In this document: piece after piece, positions 34,819 to 43,923 of the stretch | Position numbering within the stretch: the first letter of the stretch is position 1 | Layout of the letters: every line of letters starts with the position of its first letter | Assembly: GCA_031401035.1 (NCBI GenBank) | Contig: JANNRA010000202.1 | Location: 17,009 to 81,008 of the forward strand | Source: JANNRA01 sp031401035 | GTDB taxonomy: Bacteria; Desulfobacterota; Binatia; HRBIN30; CADEER01 | DNA length: 64,000 bases | Direction: 5' to 3' | Position numbers and translations under genes: made by a program | The notes under the pieces: model-generated | Databases searched by the model: none | Told to the model about the DNA's origin: nothing | The model's input: the letters and a program-made list of their open reading frames with translations, nothing else

Positions 34819-34913
34819 TGGAGTGCGGCGCGTCAGCGCCGCTGGATCGGCACGGCGCGTGAGCGCCGCTGACGCGGCGCCGCGATCCAGCGGCGCTGAC
34901 GCGCCGCACTCCA
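34819..34913. repeat. Palindromic element with 31-base arms, second family
   Basis: Arms at 34819-34849 and 34883-34913 are exact reverse complements, 31 bases each. The 33-base centre contains a further related unit (GGCGCGTGAGCGCCGCTG, compare GGCGCGTCAGCGCCGCTG in the left arm). The sequence is unrelated to the 31-19-31 family. It starts three bases after the sulfotransferase stop and could be a terminator or REP-like sequence. The next 64 bases before the GlxA-like gene hold nothing clear. Confidence 0.8.
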
Positions 34914-34977
34914 CATGGCTGGAATTGCTGGTTCTTTGTCGTTGCAGACAGCGCGCTGCTGCGACTAGGTTCCCCGC

Positions 34978-35982
34978 ATGCCCGCTCCGCGCCGCGTCGC
35001 CATCCTCGTCTTCGACGGCATCCAGTCGCTCGATGTCACCGGCCCGCTGGAGGTGTTCGCCGCCGCCAACAAGCTGCTGGCGCAGCGCGGCGAGCCGCCC
35101 GCCTACGCGATCGAGCTGGTGGCGCCGCGGCGGCGGGCGGTGACCGCCAACTCCGGCCTGCGCCTGCTGCCCGACCGCGCCATCGCCACGGCGCGCGGGC
35201 CCTACGACACGCTGCTCGTCGCCGGCGGCAGCGTCGCCCGGGTGGCGGCCGATCGCGTCGTGCTGGGCTGGTTGCGGGCGCGGGCGCGCCGCGTCCGCCG
35301 CCTCGCCTCGGTCTGCTCGGGGGCGTTCATCCTCGCCGAGGCCGGCCTGCTGCGCGGCCGCCGCGCCACGACGCACTGGGCCTCGCTGGCCGACTTCGCG
35401 CGCCGCTACCCGGAGGTCACGGTCGATCCGGACGCGATCTTCGTGCGCGACGGTAACGTCTCGACCTCGGCCGGCGTCACCAGCGGCATCGACCTGGCGT
35501 TGGCGTTGGTCGAGGAGGATCTCGGCCATGCGATCGCCCTCGCGGCGGCGCGCTGGTTGGTGGTGTTCCTCAAGCGCCCCGGTGGGCAGTCGCAGTTCAG
35601 CAGCCATCTGGTCGCCCAGACGGTGCCGCCGGGGCCGCTCAAGGACCTGCCGCAATGGGTCGTCGGCAATCTCCGCGCCGCCCTGTCGGTGGAGGCGCTG
35701 GCGGCGCGCGCGGCGATGAGTCCGCGCAACTTCGCCCGCGTCTTCCGGCGCGAGACCGGCGTCACGCCGGCGAAGTTCGTCGAGCGGGCGCGGCTCGACG
35801 CGGCGCGGCGCGAGCTCGAGGACGGCGCACGCGGCTTCGCGGAGATCGCCAACCGCTGCGGCTTCGGCTCGGCGGAGCAGATGCGGCGCACCTTCAGTCG
35901 CCACCTGCGCATCGTGCCGGTCGATTACCGGCGGCACTTCACGCGCCAGCCCGCCGGCGGCGCCCTCAGGAGGAGCGCATGA
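34978..35982 (+). CDS. GlxA-type AraC regulator with DJ-1/PfpI domain
   Basis: A 334-residue regulator: residues 1-190 form a DJ-1/PfpI-like domain (VAILVFDGIQSLDVTGPLEV, LASVCSGAFILAEAGLL with the nucleophile-elbow Cys), and the last 100 residues are an AraC helix-turn-helix pair (AARAAMSPRNFARVFRRETG; IANRCGFGSAEQMRRTF). This is the GlxA/CdhR layout, regulators that sense small amines or amides such as carnitine or glycine betaine derivatives. Its stop overlaps the ATG of the next gene, a lone DJ-1/PfpI protein, so the two are co-translated. Confidence 0.85.
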   Translation: MPAPRRVAILVFDGIQSLDVTGPLEVFAAANKLLAQRGEPPAYAIELVAPRRRAVTANSGLRLLPDRAIATARGPYDTLLVAGGSVARVAADRVVLGWLRARARRVRRLASVCSGAFILAEAGLLRGRRATTHWASLADFARRYPEVTVDPDAIFVRDGNVSTSAGVTSGIDLALALVEEDLGHAIALAAARWLVVFLKRPGGQSQFSSHLVAQTVPPGPLKDLPQWVVGNLRAALSVEALAARAAMSPRNFARVFRRETGVTPAKFVERARLDAARRELEDGARGFAEIANRCGFGSAEQMRRTFSRHLRIVPVDYRRHFTRQPAGGALRRSA

Positions 35983-36602
35983 GCGAGACGCGCATCCGGC
36001 GCCTCGGCGCCGTGTTCTACCCCGGCTTCGAGCTGCTCGACACGTTCGGGCCGCTGGAGATGTTCGGCAATCTGCAGGGGCTGGTCGAAATCGTCACCGT
36101 CGCCGAGCGCGCCGGGGCGGTGGCGAGCGCGCAGGGGCCGGCGGTGCTGGCCACGTACGGCTTCGCCGATTGCCCGCCGTGCGACCTGCTGCTCGTTCCC
36201 GGCGGCATGGGCACGCGCGCCGAGGTCGACAATCCGGTCATCCTCGACTGGTTGCGGGCGGCGGTGCCGCGCGCCGAGCTGACGATGACGGTGTGCACCG
36301 GTACGGCGCTGGTGGCGCGCGCCGGCCTGCTCGATGGCCGCCGCGCGACGACCAACAAGATGTTCTTCCAGTGGGTCGCCGAGCAGGGGCCGCGCGTCGA
36401 GTGGGTGCGCGCCGCCCGCTGGGTCGAGGACGGCCCGTTCGCCACCTCGTCGGGGGTGTCGGCGGGAATCGACATGGCGCTGGCCGTCATCGCCCGTCTG
36501 GTCAGCCCCGAGGTGAGCGACAACCTGGCGATCGCCACCGAGTACGACTGGCACCGCGACGCGAGTTGGGACCCGTTCGCGAAGATCCACGGCCTCGTCT
36601 GA
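35979..36602 (+). CDS. DJ-1/PfpI-family protein
   Basis: A 207-residue DJ-1/PfpI protein: GAVFYPGFELLDTFGPLE, LLVPGGMG and the nucleophile elbow TVCTGTALVARAGLLDG with its reactive Cys. It lacks a DNA-binding domain. Relatives include isonitrile hydratase (InhA-type) and glyoxalase III-like enzymes. AGGAGG precedes the ATG, which overlaps the GlxA-like regulator's stop (ATGA). The pairing of a regulator and an enzyme with the same fold suggests that they recognise the same ligand. Confidence 0.8.
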   Translation: MSETRIRRLGAVFYPGFELLDTFGPLEMFGNLQGLVEIVTVAERAGAVASAQGPAVLATYGFADCPPCDLLLVPGGMGTRAEVDNPVILDWLRAAVPRAELTMTVCTGTALVARAGLLDGRRATTNKMFFQWVAEQGPRVEWVRAARWVEDGPFATSSGVSAGIDMALAVIARLVSPEVSDNLAIATEYDWHRDASWDPFAKIHGLV

Positions 36603-36659
36603 CGCCGCCCGGCGGGCGCACGGCTTGCCCTCGGCGCGCCGCGCGGGGGATTCTGGCGC

Positions 36660-37271
36660 ATGGCCGCAGACTCCCGCAGCGACGCGCTCGCCGACCTGGC
36701 CGCCAGCGTCCGCCGACTCATTCACGCCACCGTCACGGTCGCCGGCGACGTCGCCCTGCTTGGCGATGCCGCGGCGCGCATCGACGCCGTCACCACCGCC
36801 CTGTGCGCGGCGGTGACCGAGCCGCCGCCGCCACGCTACCCGGGCGGCGGCGACAGCGTCGCCGAGTGGATGCCGTACGACCCGGTGATGGGGAAGTGGA
36901 ACCCGCTCGCCGCGCCGCTGGTCGTCACCTCGGAGGACGGCCGTGCCGTCGGGGCGGTGCGCTTCGGCACGCCGTACGAGGGCCCGCCCGGGTGCGTGCA
37001 CGGCGCGGTCATCGCCGCCAGCTTCGATCAGGTGCTGAACGTCGCCAACCTGATGGACGGCGCCGCCGGGCCCACCGCCCGCCTCGAGCTGACATTCCGC
37101 GCCCCGACGCCGCTGCATCGCCCGCTGCGCTTCGAGGGCTGGGTGGAGCGCCGCGAGGCGCGCAAGATCCACAGCCGTGGCCGCCTCCTCGCCGGCGGCA
37201 TCGTCACCGCCGAGGCCGCCGGCCTGTTCATCGAGCTCGACCCCGAGCGGGTGATGAAGCTCCTCGGCTGA
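36660..37271 (+). CDS. Hotdog-fold thioesterase (PaaI/4HBT type)
   Basis: A 203-residue protein whose C-terminal 130 residues have the hotdog core: RFGTPYEGPPGCVHGAVIA, with the His-Gly at the helix start that marks acyl-CoA thioesterases of the PaaI/THEM4 group, then LELTFRAPTPLHRPLRFEG. It would hydrolyse an acyl-CoA. The N-terminal 60 residues are helical and of unknown role. It begins 57 bases after the DJ-1 gene. A short hairpin over the stop separates it from the convergent hydrolase gene. Confidence 0.75.
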   Translation: MAADSRSDALADLAASVRRLIHATVTVAGDVALLGDAAARIDAVTTALCAAVTEPPPPRYPGGGDSVAEWMPYDPVMGKWNPLAAPLVVTSEDGRAVGAVRFGTPYEGPPGCVHGAVIAASFDQVLNVANLMDGAAGPTARLELTFRAPTPLHRPLRFEGWVERREARKIHSRGRLLAGGIVTAEAAGLFIELDPERVMKLLG

Positions 37272-37289
37272 GCGCCGCGGCGGCTCTCA
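37269..37289. terminator. Short hairpin between convergent stops
   Basis: TGAGCGCCG and CGGCTCTCA pair with one mismatch around a 3-base loop, overlapping both stop codons of the convergent genes. A weak, terminator-like structure. Confidence 0.3.
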
Positions 37290-39467
37290 GTCGGCGTTCT
37301 CCGGCGGCACTGGCGCGCTGCACGCCTGGGCGCCGCAGACGTTCTGCAGGGCGCCGTCGGGGTGCCAGAACTGATCCTTCAGCGCCCGCACCTCCGGGAT
37401 GTTGGGGGTGTCGTCGTGCGGATCGTGGCCCTCGCGCGGTGGGACGTTGCCGATCGGCGACGGCGGCGAGCCGGTGTCCCAGAGGAAGTACGCCGAGCCG
37501 CGCCGTGGGTACGCGATCGACGGCAGCAGCCAGCCCGGATCGCTCTCGGCGACGCGCCCGGGGGCGGCGATCGGCATGTGGGCGGGTACGCCCATCGTCG
37601 CCGCCTCGGCGCGCAGACTGTACTCGCTGACCTGGTGGTCGCCGACGGCGCCGAGCAGCAGCACCTCGTGCACCGGCGTGCCGGGCAGCGGATCGGCGGT
37701 GACGTGGTTGGCGTAGCCGTTGGTCTCGCCGCGGTCCCACAGCAGTTGGATGGCCATGATGCCCAGGATGCGGTCGTAGCGGCGCGGGTAGTTGGGCTTC
37801 AGGACGAAGTCCAGGTACTGGTCGAAGTCGACGCTGCGGTCGAGCAGCAGGGAGTAGTTCATGCCCGCCTCGCCGAGCACGGCGCGGGTGAAGTCCTGTG
37901 CGACGGCGCTGAGCGCGCCGCCCATGATGGCGCCCTGGCTGTTGCCGTCGAAGTAGAGCTCGTCGATCTTCAACGCCGACTGGCCGTCGAAGCGGAAGGC
38001 CGCGTCGGCGCTCAGGCCCTGCGGATGCGTCATTAACCGCCCGAGGTAGAGGAAGGCGAGGATGCCCTGCTGCATGCGATCGGGCAGCGCCGGGAAGGCC
38101 GAGAGGTCGATCAACGCCGCCACCGCGGCGCCGAGGTCCTCCTCCGACAGGCCGTACCAGTCGGTGGCGCAGTAGGCGATGTTGTAGTCGGCCGACATGC
38201 GGCGCGTCAGGCTGCCGTTGACCTCGCCGCGGTCGCCGAGCAGGCCGTGCCCGTACAGCGCCATGCGCGCCGGCGTGCTCGCGGCGGCGGGCGGCAGGTT
38301 GCACGTGTAGCGGGCGGTGAACACGCCCGGCTGGCGCCGCGGCCGGCCGGCGTCGTCGAGCACCAGCCGTCCGCCGGGCCTTCCGTCGAGCGTCAGATAG
38401 AGCGGCAGCGTGAAGGTGCCTTCGACGCGGCGGCGGACGAAGGAGTTTGGGTTCTCGGTGACGGTATCGACGGTGAACCCCGGCGCCGCCGCACCCAGCT
38501 CGGCGAAGGCGTCGTCGCGCATGGCGAGCAGGCGCCCGCTGAGGCTCTCGGTGCTGGCGACAGTGAACTCCCAGGCCAGCTGCAGCTCTTCGCGCGCCAC
38601 GCCGGCCGTGGCGAGGTCGGCGAAGAGGCGCTCCATCGCCGGCCGCCGCGCCTCGAAGCGCGCGTCGCTGGTGCGCTGGCCGTCGCGGTAGGCGAGGAAG
38701 GCCGGCGACGGCGCCAGCGCCTGCCCGGAGGCGTCGACCAGGCGCCGCAGCGCGACGACGAGGCGATGGCCGTCGGCGAAGTTGCGGGCGGGATGGAGCA
38801 TCAGGAGCGGCGTCTCGCCCGCGTCGGCGATGGCGTCGGGCTCGGCCCAGAACGGATGCCGCGTGCCGGTGGTGGCATCGAGCAGCACGATCGGCGCATC
38901 GGCGGCGAGCGAGCTGGCGGGGTCCGTGAGCGGGGGCAGCGCCGAGCGCAGCACGTCGAGGTCGTCGAGGCGCACCAGCAGCCGGGAGCCGGGACTCCAC
39001 CCGTCGGCGCGGTTCTGGTCGCTGGGATCGACGTGCACGCCGGCGATGTTGGCCGGCAGCGACTCGGCGACCAGCGCCAGGCGCCGCCCGGTGGCGGTGG
39101 CGGGGTCGGCGACCGTGAAGTAGTCGTTCGGCCAGGGCAGCAGACACGGCTCGGCGAGCGGATCGCACCGCCCCAACGTGGCGGGATCGACCTCGATCGT
39201 CGGGCAGCCGCGCAGCGCGACGTGCACGGCGGCGAGGATCTCGTCGACGCGAATCAGGCCGTCGTGGTCGCTGTCGCCGGCGACGCACTCCGACAGCGGC
39301 GCCGCCTCGAGGGCGATGGTGATCATGCCGACCAGGTCATCGACCGTCACCGGCCCATCGCCGCCGCAGTCTCCCGCGCAGAGCAGGGCGGCCCGCGCCG
39401 GCGCGGACACCGACGCCAGTACGATCCCGATGACGATGGCGAGGAGCGACGTGCGGGTGCATCCCAT
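37287..39467 (-). CDS. Secreted alpha/beta-hydrolase-like protein with dockerin-like repeats
   Basis: A 726-residue exported protein. Residues 1-27 are a signal peptide; then two calcium-binding loops of the dockerin/EF-hand kind (AGDCGGDGPVTVDDLVGMI and GDSDHDGLIRVDEILAAV) within 31-88. The rest looks like a large alpha/beta-hydrolase related to bacterial extracellular lipases: oxyanion-type YGHGLLGDRG (405-414), the nucleophile elbow GNSQG (508-512) and a late GDHQVSEYS that may hold the catalytic His. Such repeats normally bind Ca2+ and can dock to partner domains. Substrate unknown; an ester or polymer is plausible. The ATG at 39467 gives a clean signal peptide. Confidence 0.7.
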   Translation of the reverse strand: MGCTRTSLLAIVIGIVLASVSAPARAALLCAGDCGGDGPVTVDDLVGMITIALEAAPLSECVAGDSDHDGLIRVDEILAAVHVALRGCPTIEVDPATLGRCDPLAEPCLLPWPNDYFTVADPATATGRRLALVAESLPANIAGVHVDPSDQNRADGWSPGSRLLVRLDDLDVLRSALPPLTDPASSLAADAPIVLLDATTGTRHPFWAEPDAIADAGETPLLMLHPARNFADGHRLVVALRRLVDASGQALAPSPAFLAYRDGQRTSDARFEARRPAMERLFADLATAGVAREELQLAWEFTVASTESLSGRLLAMRDDAFAELGAAAPGFTVDTVTENPNSFVRRRVEGTFTLPLYLTLDGRPGGRLVLDDAGRPRRQPGVFTARYTCNLPPAAASTPARMALYGHGLLGDRGEVNGSLTRRMSADYNIAYCATDWYGLSEEDLGAAVAALIDLSAFPALPDRMQQGILAFLYLGRLMTHPQGLSADAAFRFDGQSALKIDELYFDGNSQGAIMGGALSAVAQDFTRAVLGEAGMNYSLLLDRSVDFDQYLDFVLKPNYPRRYDRILGIMAIQLLWDRGETNGYANHVTADPLPGTPVHEVLLLGAVGDHQVSEYSLRAEAATMGVPAHMPIAAPGRVAESDPGWLLPSIAYPRRGSAYFLWDTGSPPSPIGNVPPREGHDPHDDTPNIPEVRALKDQFWHPDGALQNVCGAQACSAPVPPENAD

Positions 39468-39620
39468 ACAGCAGCGCTACTCCGCTGCCACGAACAGCGT
39501 CAAACGGTTCCGGTGCCAGCCCGCAGCGCGGTTGCCCGAGGAGGGCACGCCCCGCTATACGCGAGGCGTGCAGGGCAGGGTGGGAGCGAGCCGTTCGCAA
39601 CCCGCGCCGCGGCGCCGCGC

Positions 39621-41291
39621 GTGACCACGACCGAGGCGCCGCGCCGCCAGCGCCTCCTCCTGGCGGCGATCGCCCTCGGCGCGGCCGTGCCGATGCTCTA
39701 CATGGCCGTCCACCAGCGCATCGACTACGACAGCTGGTGGCACGTCTTCATCGCCCGCACCGACCCATGGGCGCAGTTCTGGCAGGACGTGCAGAGCAAT
39801 GCGCACCCGCCGGTCTTCTACCTGCTGCTGCGCGTCGCGTCCTGGATTGGAACCGACCGACTCGTCTATCGCGCGCTGCCGCTCATTGCCGCGGTCGCGG
39901 CCACCTATCTCCTCGGGCGTGTCGCGACGCGGGTCTTCCGGACCTCCGGCGTCGCGCTGCTCTGCGCGCTGAGCTTCGGCATCGCCATGACGACCGTCAC
40001 GATGGCGTGCGCGGTCCGCAGCTACATGCTCAGCGTCGCGTTCGTGCTGGTCGCGTTCCGGCTGTACCTGATCCTGATCGACCCGCGCCGCGAGCGCATC
40101 GCGGCGACGACGGGGGCCTGGTTCACCGTCGCGCTCAGCGCCGCGATCGCCACCCACTACGCGGCGATCTTCTTCGCCTGCGCGGCGGCGGCACTCCCTG
40201 TGGTCTATGCGGCGATCGACCGACCCTATCGGATCTGGCTGCGGGAGCGCGTGCGGACGCACTGGCGGGCCCACCTCGCGATCCTCATTGCGATCGCGGC
40301 GGTCGTCGGCGCGGCGTACGTCGTCCAGCTGTCCCGGTTCGCCGCGCCGATGAGCCATACGGCGCCCTTCTATCCCGACGCGCTGGAGTCGGCGGCGGGA
40401 TGGGTGCGCGGCTCCGCGTCGTTCCTCGCCCGCAGCATCGTCGCCGAGATCGACCTCTTCGCCCCCGTGCCGATCGCGCCGCTACCGGCCGCCGTTCGCG
40501 CCGGCGTCGTCGGCCTGCTGGCGGTGGGACTCCTGCTGACCCTGCGTCGCCGCGCCGATTGGGTCGTCGCGGCGGCGCCCCTCGTCCTGCTGGCGCTGCT
40601 CGCCGGCGTGCTGATGGGGGCGGCGCTGCTCGGTCGCTACCCGTTCGGCGGCTTCCTCCGGCACCAGGTCATCCTCTTTCCCTTCCTCATGCTCGCCACC
40701 TTTGCGCTGGTCGACGAGGTCGCCGCGCGCCTCACTCGTGGGCGGCTCTTCCTGGCGGCGCTGGGGGTGGCGGTGGTCCTCAAGTGCCTCCTCCAATGGG
40801 GCCAGGTGCGCCTGGTCGATGTCGAGCCCGGCGCCGTGGAAGTGGCGCAGTTCGATCAGTACCTCGGCGATTCCGGCGCGGTGTACGTCGATCGCTTCAG
40901 CCTGATTCCGTTCATGGCCAGCCAGCAACGGCATACGTGGTCGGCGCAGCGCGAGGTGGGAGAGCACTTCGTGGTCGTTCCGGTGCAGCAGGTGAAGCGG
41001 ACGCTGCTGGTGATACGCGACACGACGCGGTGGAACTGCGATCTCACCGACCCGCGGCTCTATCGCGACCTGCGCGCGCTACTCGAGCGCACCGGGCTCC
41101 CGTCGATCGACATCTTCCGGCTCCGCCAGGACGCGCAACTGCTGCCGCCGGCGGCGCGGCCGGGACGCGCCGCGCTGGCCGAATCGGTCGTCCGCCTGGC
41201 CGCCGGCGCAGGCCTGCGCGTCGAGCGCCTGATCCTCGACGGACTGCACGTCTACGCCCGCCTGCGCCCCGCCGCCGGCGCACGGGAGTGA
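39621..41291 (+). CDS. GT39-like membrane glycosyltransferase
   Basis: A 556-residue integral membrane protein with about ten membrane segments. The first loop has QRIDYDSWWHVF, the Asp pair of the GT39/ArnT-PMT superfamily, and NAHPPVFYLLLR, the matching HPP motif. These enzymes transfer a sugar from a polyprenyl phosphate donor to proteins or lipid A in the periplasm. A soluble C-terminal domain of about 130 residues follows. GTG at 39621 is the likely start. It diverges from the secreted hydrolase gene over about 150 bases with no clear promoter seen. Confidence 0.75.
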   Translation: MTTTEAPRRQRLLLAAIALGAAVPMLYMAVHQRIDYDSWWHVFIARTDPWAQFWQDVQSNAHPPVFYLLLRVASWIGTDRLVYRALPLIAAVAATYLLGRVATRVFRTSGVALLCALSFGIAMTTVTMACAVRSYMLSVAFVLVAFRLYLILIDPRRERIAATTGAWFTVALSAAIATHYAAIFFACAAAALPVVYAAIDRPYRIWLRERVRTHWRAHLAILIAIAAVVGAAYVVQLSRFAAPMSHTAPFYPDALESAAGWVRGSASFLARSIVAEIDLFAPVPIAPLPAAVRAGVVGLLAVGLLLTLRRRADWVVAAAPLVLLALLAGVLMGAALLGRYPFGGFLRHQVILFPFLMLATFALVDEVAARLTRGRLFLAALGVAVVLKCLLQWGQVRLVDVEPGAVEVAQFDQYLGDSGAVYVDRFSLIPFMASQQRHTWSAQREVGEHFVVVPVQQVKRTLLVIRDTTRWNCDLTDPRLYRDLRALLERTGLPSIDIFRLRQDAQLLPPAARPGRAALAESVVRLAAGAGLRVERLILDGLHVYARLRPAAGARE

Positions 41292-41320
41292 GAGGCCGCC
41301 AGGGTTGCCGGCGGCGCTCT
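41291..41320. terminator. Hairpin after GT39-like gene
   Basis: AGAGGCCGCC pairs with GGCGGCGCTCT (one bulged base) around a 9-base loop, starting at the last base of the stop. Terminator-like, without a U-run. Confidence 0.4.
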
Positions 41321-41359
41321 GACCGGCGCGATGGTACCGGTCGCAGCGCCGCCGCGCCC

Positions 41360-41668
41360 CTACGCGCGGCGGCGGCCGATGGTCAACCGGTAGACGCCGA
41401 GGCCGCCGAGGGCGCCGAGCGCCGCCATCAGGCCGGCGATCGAGAGCATCGGCGCCGCGACCGGCGCGGCGCAGTCGATCGCCTGGCACGAGGTGCCTTC
41501 GCCGATGAATTCGCCGTCCTGCGAATCGCACTGCGTCACCATCAGGTCGAGGCACGCGCCGGTGGCGAAGCAGCAGGCGCCGGTGGGCAGATTCGCCAGC
41601 GCCGGCGTGGCCAGCAGCAGGCCGAGCAGCAGGGCACAGAGCGTCCGCGCCGTCACGAAATCGCGCAT
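41360..41668 (-). CDS. Small Cys-rich secreted protein with C-terminal anchor, copy 1
   Basis: A 102-residue protein: signal peptide (1-25), a Cys-rich middle (GACCFATGACLDL, QCDSQDGEFIGEG, CQAIDC), then a C-terminal tail APMLS, a Gly/Ala/Leu membrane segment and GRRRA. The middle matches a Cys motif seen repeatedly in secreted proteins of environmental bacteria. The tail follows the three-part plan of bacterial CTERM sorting signals (P-x-L-S, membrane segment, Arg cluster), close to IPTL-CTERM though lacking the following Glu-Trp. The tail is nearly identical to that of the neighbour at 41728. AGGAGA precedes the ATG at 41668. Confidence 0.75.
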   Translation of the reverse strand: MRDFVTARTLCALLLGLLLATPALANLPTGACCFATGACLDLMVTQCDSQDGEFIGEGTSCQAIDCAAPVAAPMLSIAGLMAALGALGGLGVYRLTIGRRRA

Positions 41669-41727
41669 CGGTTTCTCCTCTGCGTTGTGATGAATTGCGA
41701 GGGCGCCAGAACGATCATCGCGGTGGC

Positions 41728-42045
41728 CTAGGCGCGGCGGCGGCCGATGGTCAGCCGGTAGACGCCGAGGCCGCCGAGGGCGCCGAGCGCCGCCACCAGG
41801 CCGGCGATCGAGAGCATCGGCGCCGCGACCGGCGCGGAGCAGTCGATCGCCTGGCACGTCGTGCCGCCGCCGATGAAATCGCCGTTCTGCGTCTCGCACT
41901 GCGTCTCCAGCAGATCCTGGCAGGCCCCGGTGGCGAAACAGCAGGCCCCCGACGGCGTGACCGCGAAGGCACTGCGCACCGGCACCCCGAGCAGCAGCGC
42001 GGCCAGAGCGGCTGCGCACATCCATTTCGCTCGACGTTCGTCCAT
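41728..42045 (-). CDS. Small Cys-rich secreted protein with C-terminal anchor, copy 2
   Basis: A 105-residue tandem paralogue of the gene 60 bases downstream: basic start MDERRAKW, a signal peptide ending about residue 28, Cys-rich middle (GACCFATGACQDL, QCETQNGDFIGGG, CQAIDC) and the same C-terminal tail with one change in the membrane segment. Signal peptides differ while tail and Cys core agree, so the mature parts are under common constraint. GGAGGG lies four bases before the ATG at 42045. The two are probably one transcript. No sortase-like (exosortase/archaeosortase) gene is in the window. Confidence 0.75.
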   Translation of the reverse strand: MDERRAKWMCAAALAALLLGVPVRSAFAVTPSGACCFATGACQDLLETQCETQNGDFIGGGTTCQAIDCSAPVAAPMLSIAGLVAALGALGGLGVYRLTIGRRRA

Positions 42046-42265
42046 CCCGCCCTCCGGTTCGCTGCGCGCCGCGGCTCCAGATCCGCGCCCTGCGTGACTC
42101 CTCCGCTCCCTTAGCCAAATCGAGCCTGAGTGCATAGCACATCAACGCGACGGCTTCGGCGTGAGCGTGAGGGGGAGTGAGCGTGAGGCCAAGAGCCAAG
42201 GGCGCCGCTTTCCGCGCCCTCCGCGCGCCTTGACGGCGTCGTCGGCCGCGTGCGACGCGCCGCGC

Positions 42266-43783
42266 ATGGCAACGCCGCGCGCGGGAGACCGCTACGACGT
42301 GCTCGTGATCGGCGCCGGCTGGGGTGGGCTCGCGGCCGCCTCGCTGCTCGCCAGGGCGGGCCGTCGGGTCGCCCTCCTGGAGGCCCGCGACCGCGCCGGC
42401 GGCTGCGGGCAATCCTTCACGCGGGACGGCTATTCGTTCTGCGCCGAGATGCAGTACCTGATGGGCTGCGGGCCCGGCGGAACGGTGCAGCAATGGCTCG
42501 CCGCGCTCGAGCTGGACCGGGTGGTGGCGTTCAACGCCCTCGACCCGGAGGGCTACGACCGCATCGATCTGCCGAGTGGATCGTTCCGCCTGCCGAACGA
42601 CCCGCGCCGACTTGCCGCCCGGCTGGCCGAGGAGTTTCCCGACGAGCGCGCCGCGATCGCCGAGCTGTTCGCCATCCTCGAGCGGATCCAGGCGGAGATC
42701 GGCGTCAGCGGCATCGACCTCAAGCAGTTCCTCCGCCAGCCGTTCCACTTCAAAGACACCGTGCTCTACGGCCCGTGGCCGGTCGCGCGCGTGTTCGACC
42801 ACCTGGGCCTCTCTCCCCGCCTGCGCGGCATCCTCGCCGGCCAGTGCGGCGACATCGGCCTCTCGCCGCGCGAGGAACCCTTCCTCTGCCTGCAGGCGCT
42901 GCTCTTCGGCTACGGCGAGTCGGCGCACTTCCCGAGCCGTGGCATGGGGTTCTTCGTCGATCGCGTCACCGAGTACATCACCGCGCACGGCGGCATGATC
43001 GCCTTCGAGACGCCGGTGACGCGTCTGGTGCCTGACGGCGACCGCATCGCCTGGGCGGAGACGCCGCGCGGCCTCATCGCCGCCGATCTGATCGTCTCCG
43101 CCATCGATCCGGCGCGCGCCTTGGCGATGATCGACGGGGCGACGGTGCCGCACTACGAGCAGTCGGCCTCGTGCTTCACGGTGTTCCTCGGGCTCGACGT
43201 CGACCTCGCGCAGTACGGCTTCGGCCGCTTCAACGTCTGGAGCTATCCCGACGAGAACCTCGACGCGTCGATCGATCGCACGACGCTGGGGCACCGCTAT
43301 GACGATCCGTTCTTCTTCCTCTCGACGCCCTCCCTCTACGCCGACCCCGGCGTCCTGGCGCCGCCGGGCGGCACCACCGTGCAGATCAACGTCGCCAGCG
43401 ACTTCGACTGGTTCGCCACCGCCGCCCGCGAGGGCCGCCACGAGCGGGAGACGGCGCGTGTCGCCGAGGAGATCGTCGCTGCCGTCGAGCGCCGCCTGCT
43501 GCCCGAGCTGCGCCGGCATCGCGTCGTGCAGGAAGCCTGGAGCCCGGTGGATCTCGCCGCCCGCGTCGGACTCGAACGCGGCGGCATGTACGGTGCCCGG
43601 CTGGACTTCCAGAACCGCGTCCTGCGCCGCGTCTCCCCGCACACGCCGTTCCGGAACCTCCACCTGACGGGCGCCACCGCCGGCGGGCCCGGCCTGCAGG
43701 GCGTCGTCGGGGCCGCCGTGCGGCTGGTAGCCGAACTCCTTGCGGAGCCAGCCGAGTCCGGGGCTGCGCCGCCAGCTCCGTGA
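42266..43783 (+). CDS. FAD-dependent phytoene-desaturase/CrtISO-like oxidoreductase
   Basis: A 505-residue flavoprotein: the dinucleotide-binding motif DVLVIGAGWGGLAAASLLA near the N-terminus, EARDRAGGCGQSF, and the C-terminal FAD motif NLHLTGATAGGPGLQGVVG. This is the layout of carotenoid desaturases and isomerases and related all-trans-retinol saturase-like enzymes. No other carotenoid gene is nearby, so the substrate may be another polyene or lipid. ATG at 42266 is taken; the open frame extends 35 codons upstream without family sequence. The 220 bases upstream hold nothing else recognised. Confidence 0.8.
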   Translation: MATPRAGDRYDVLVIGAGWGGLAAASLLARAGRRVALLEARDRAGGCGQSFTRDGYSFCAEMQYLMGCGPGGTVQQWLAALELDRVVAFNALDPEGYDRIDLPSGSFRLPNDPRRLAARLAEEFPDERAAIAELFAILERIQAEIGVSGIDLKQFLRQPFHFKDTVLYGPWPVARVFDHLGLSPRLRGILAGQCGDIGLSPREEPFLCLQALLFGYGESAHFPSRGMGFFVDRVTEYITAHGGMIAFETPVTRLVPDGDRIAWAETPRGLIAADLIVSAIDPARALAMIDGATVPHYEQSASCFTVFLGLDVDLAQYGFGRFNVWSYPDENLDASIDRTTLGHRYDDPFFFLSTPSLYADPGVLAPPGGTTVQINVASDFDWFATAAREGRHERETARVAEEIVAAVERRLLPELRRHRVVQEAWSPVDLAARVGLERGGMYGARLDFQNRVLRRVSPHTPFRNLHLTGATAGGPGLQGVVGAAVRLVAELLAEPAESGAAPPAP

Positions 43784-43923
43784 CGGTCGGCGTCGCGAGT
43801 TCGCGGTCGACTACGGGGTGCCGGCGGCAGATCCTCGACGACCTCTGGCGCCGCGGCGATTGCCGTCGACCGGGGAGCGACCGCGCCCCGGGGTACCACA
43901 TGCCTGCTCCTTCGTCGGCCGGA

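Noticed and set aside
41360..43663. Long minus-strand frame of 767 residues
   Set aside because: Only its last 102 residues (the small Cys-rich protein) are real; the rest is antisense of the FAD oxidoreductase gene.
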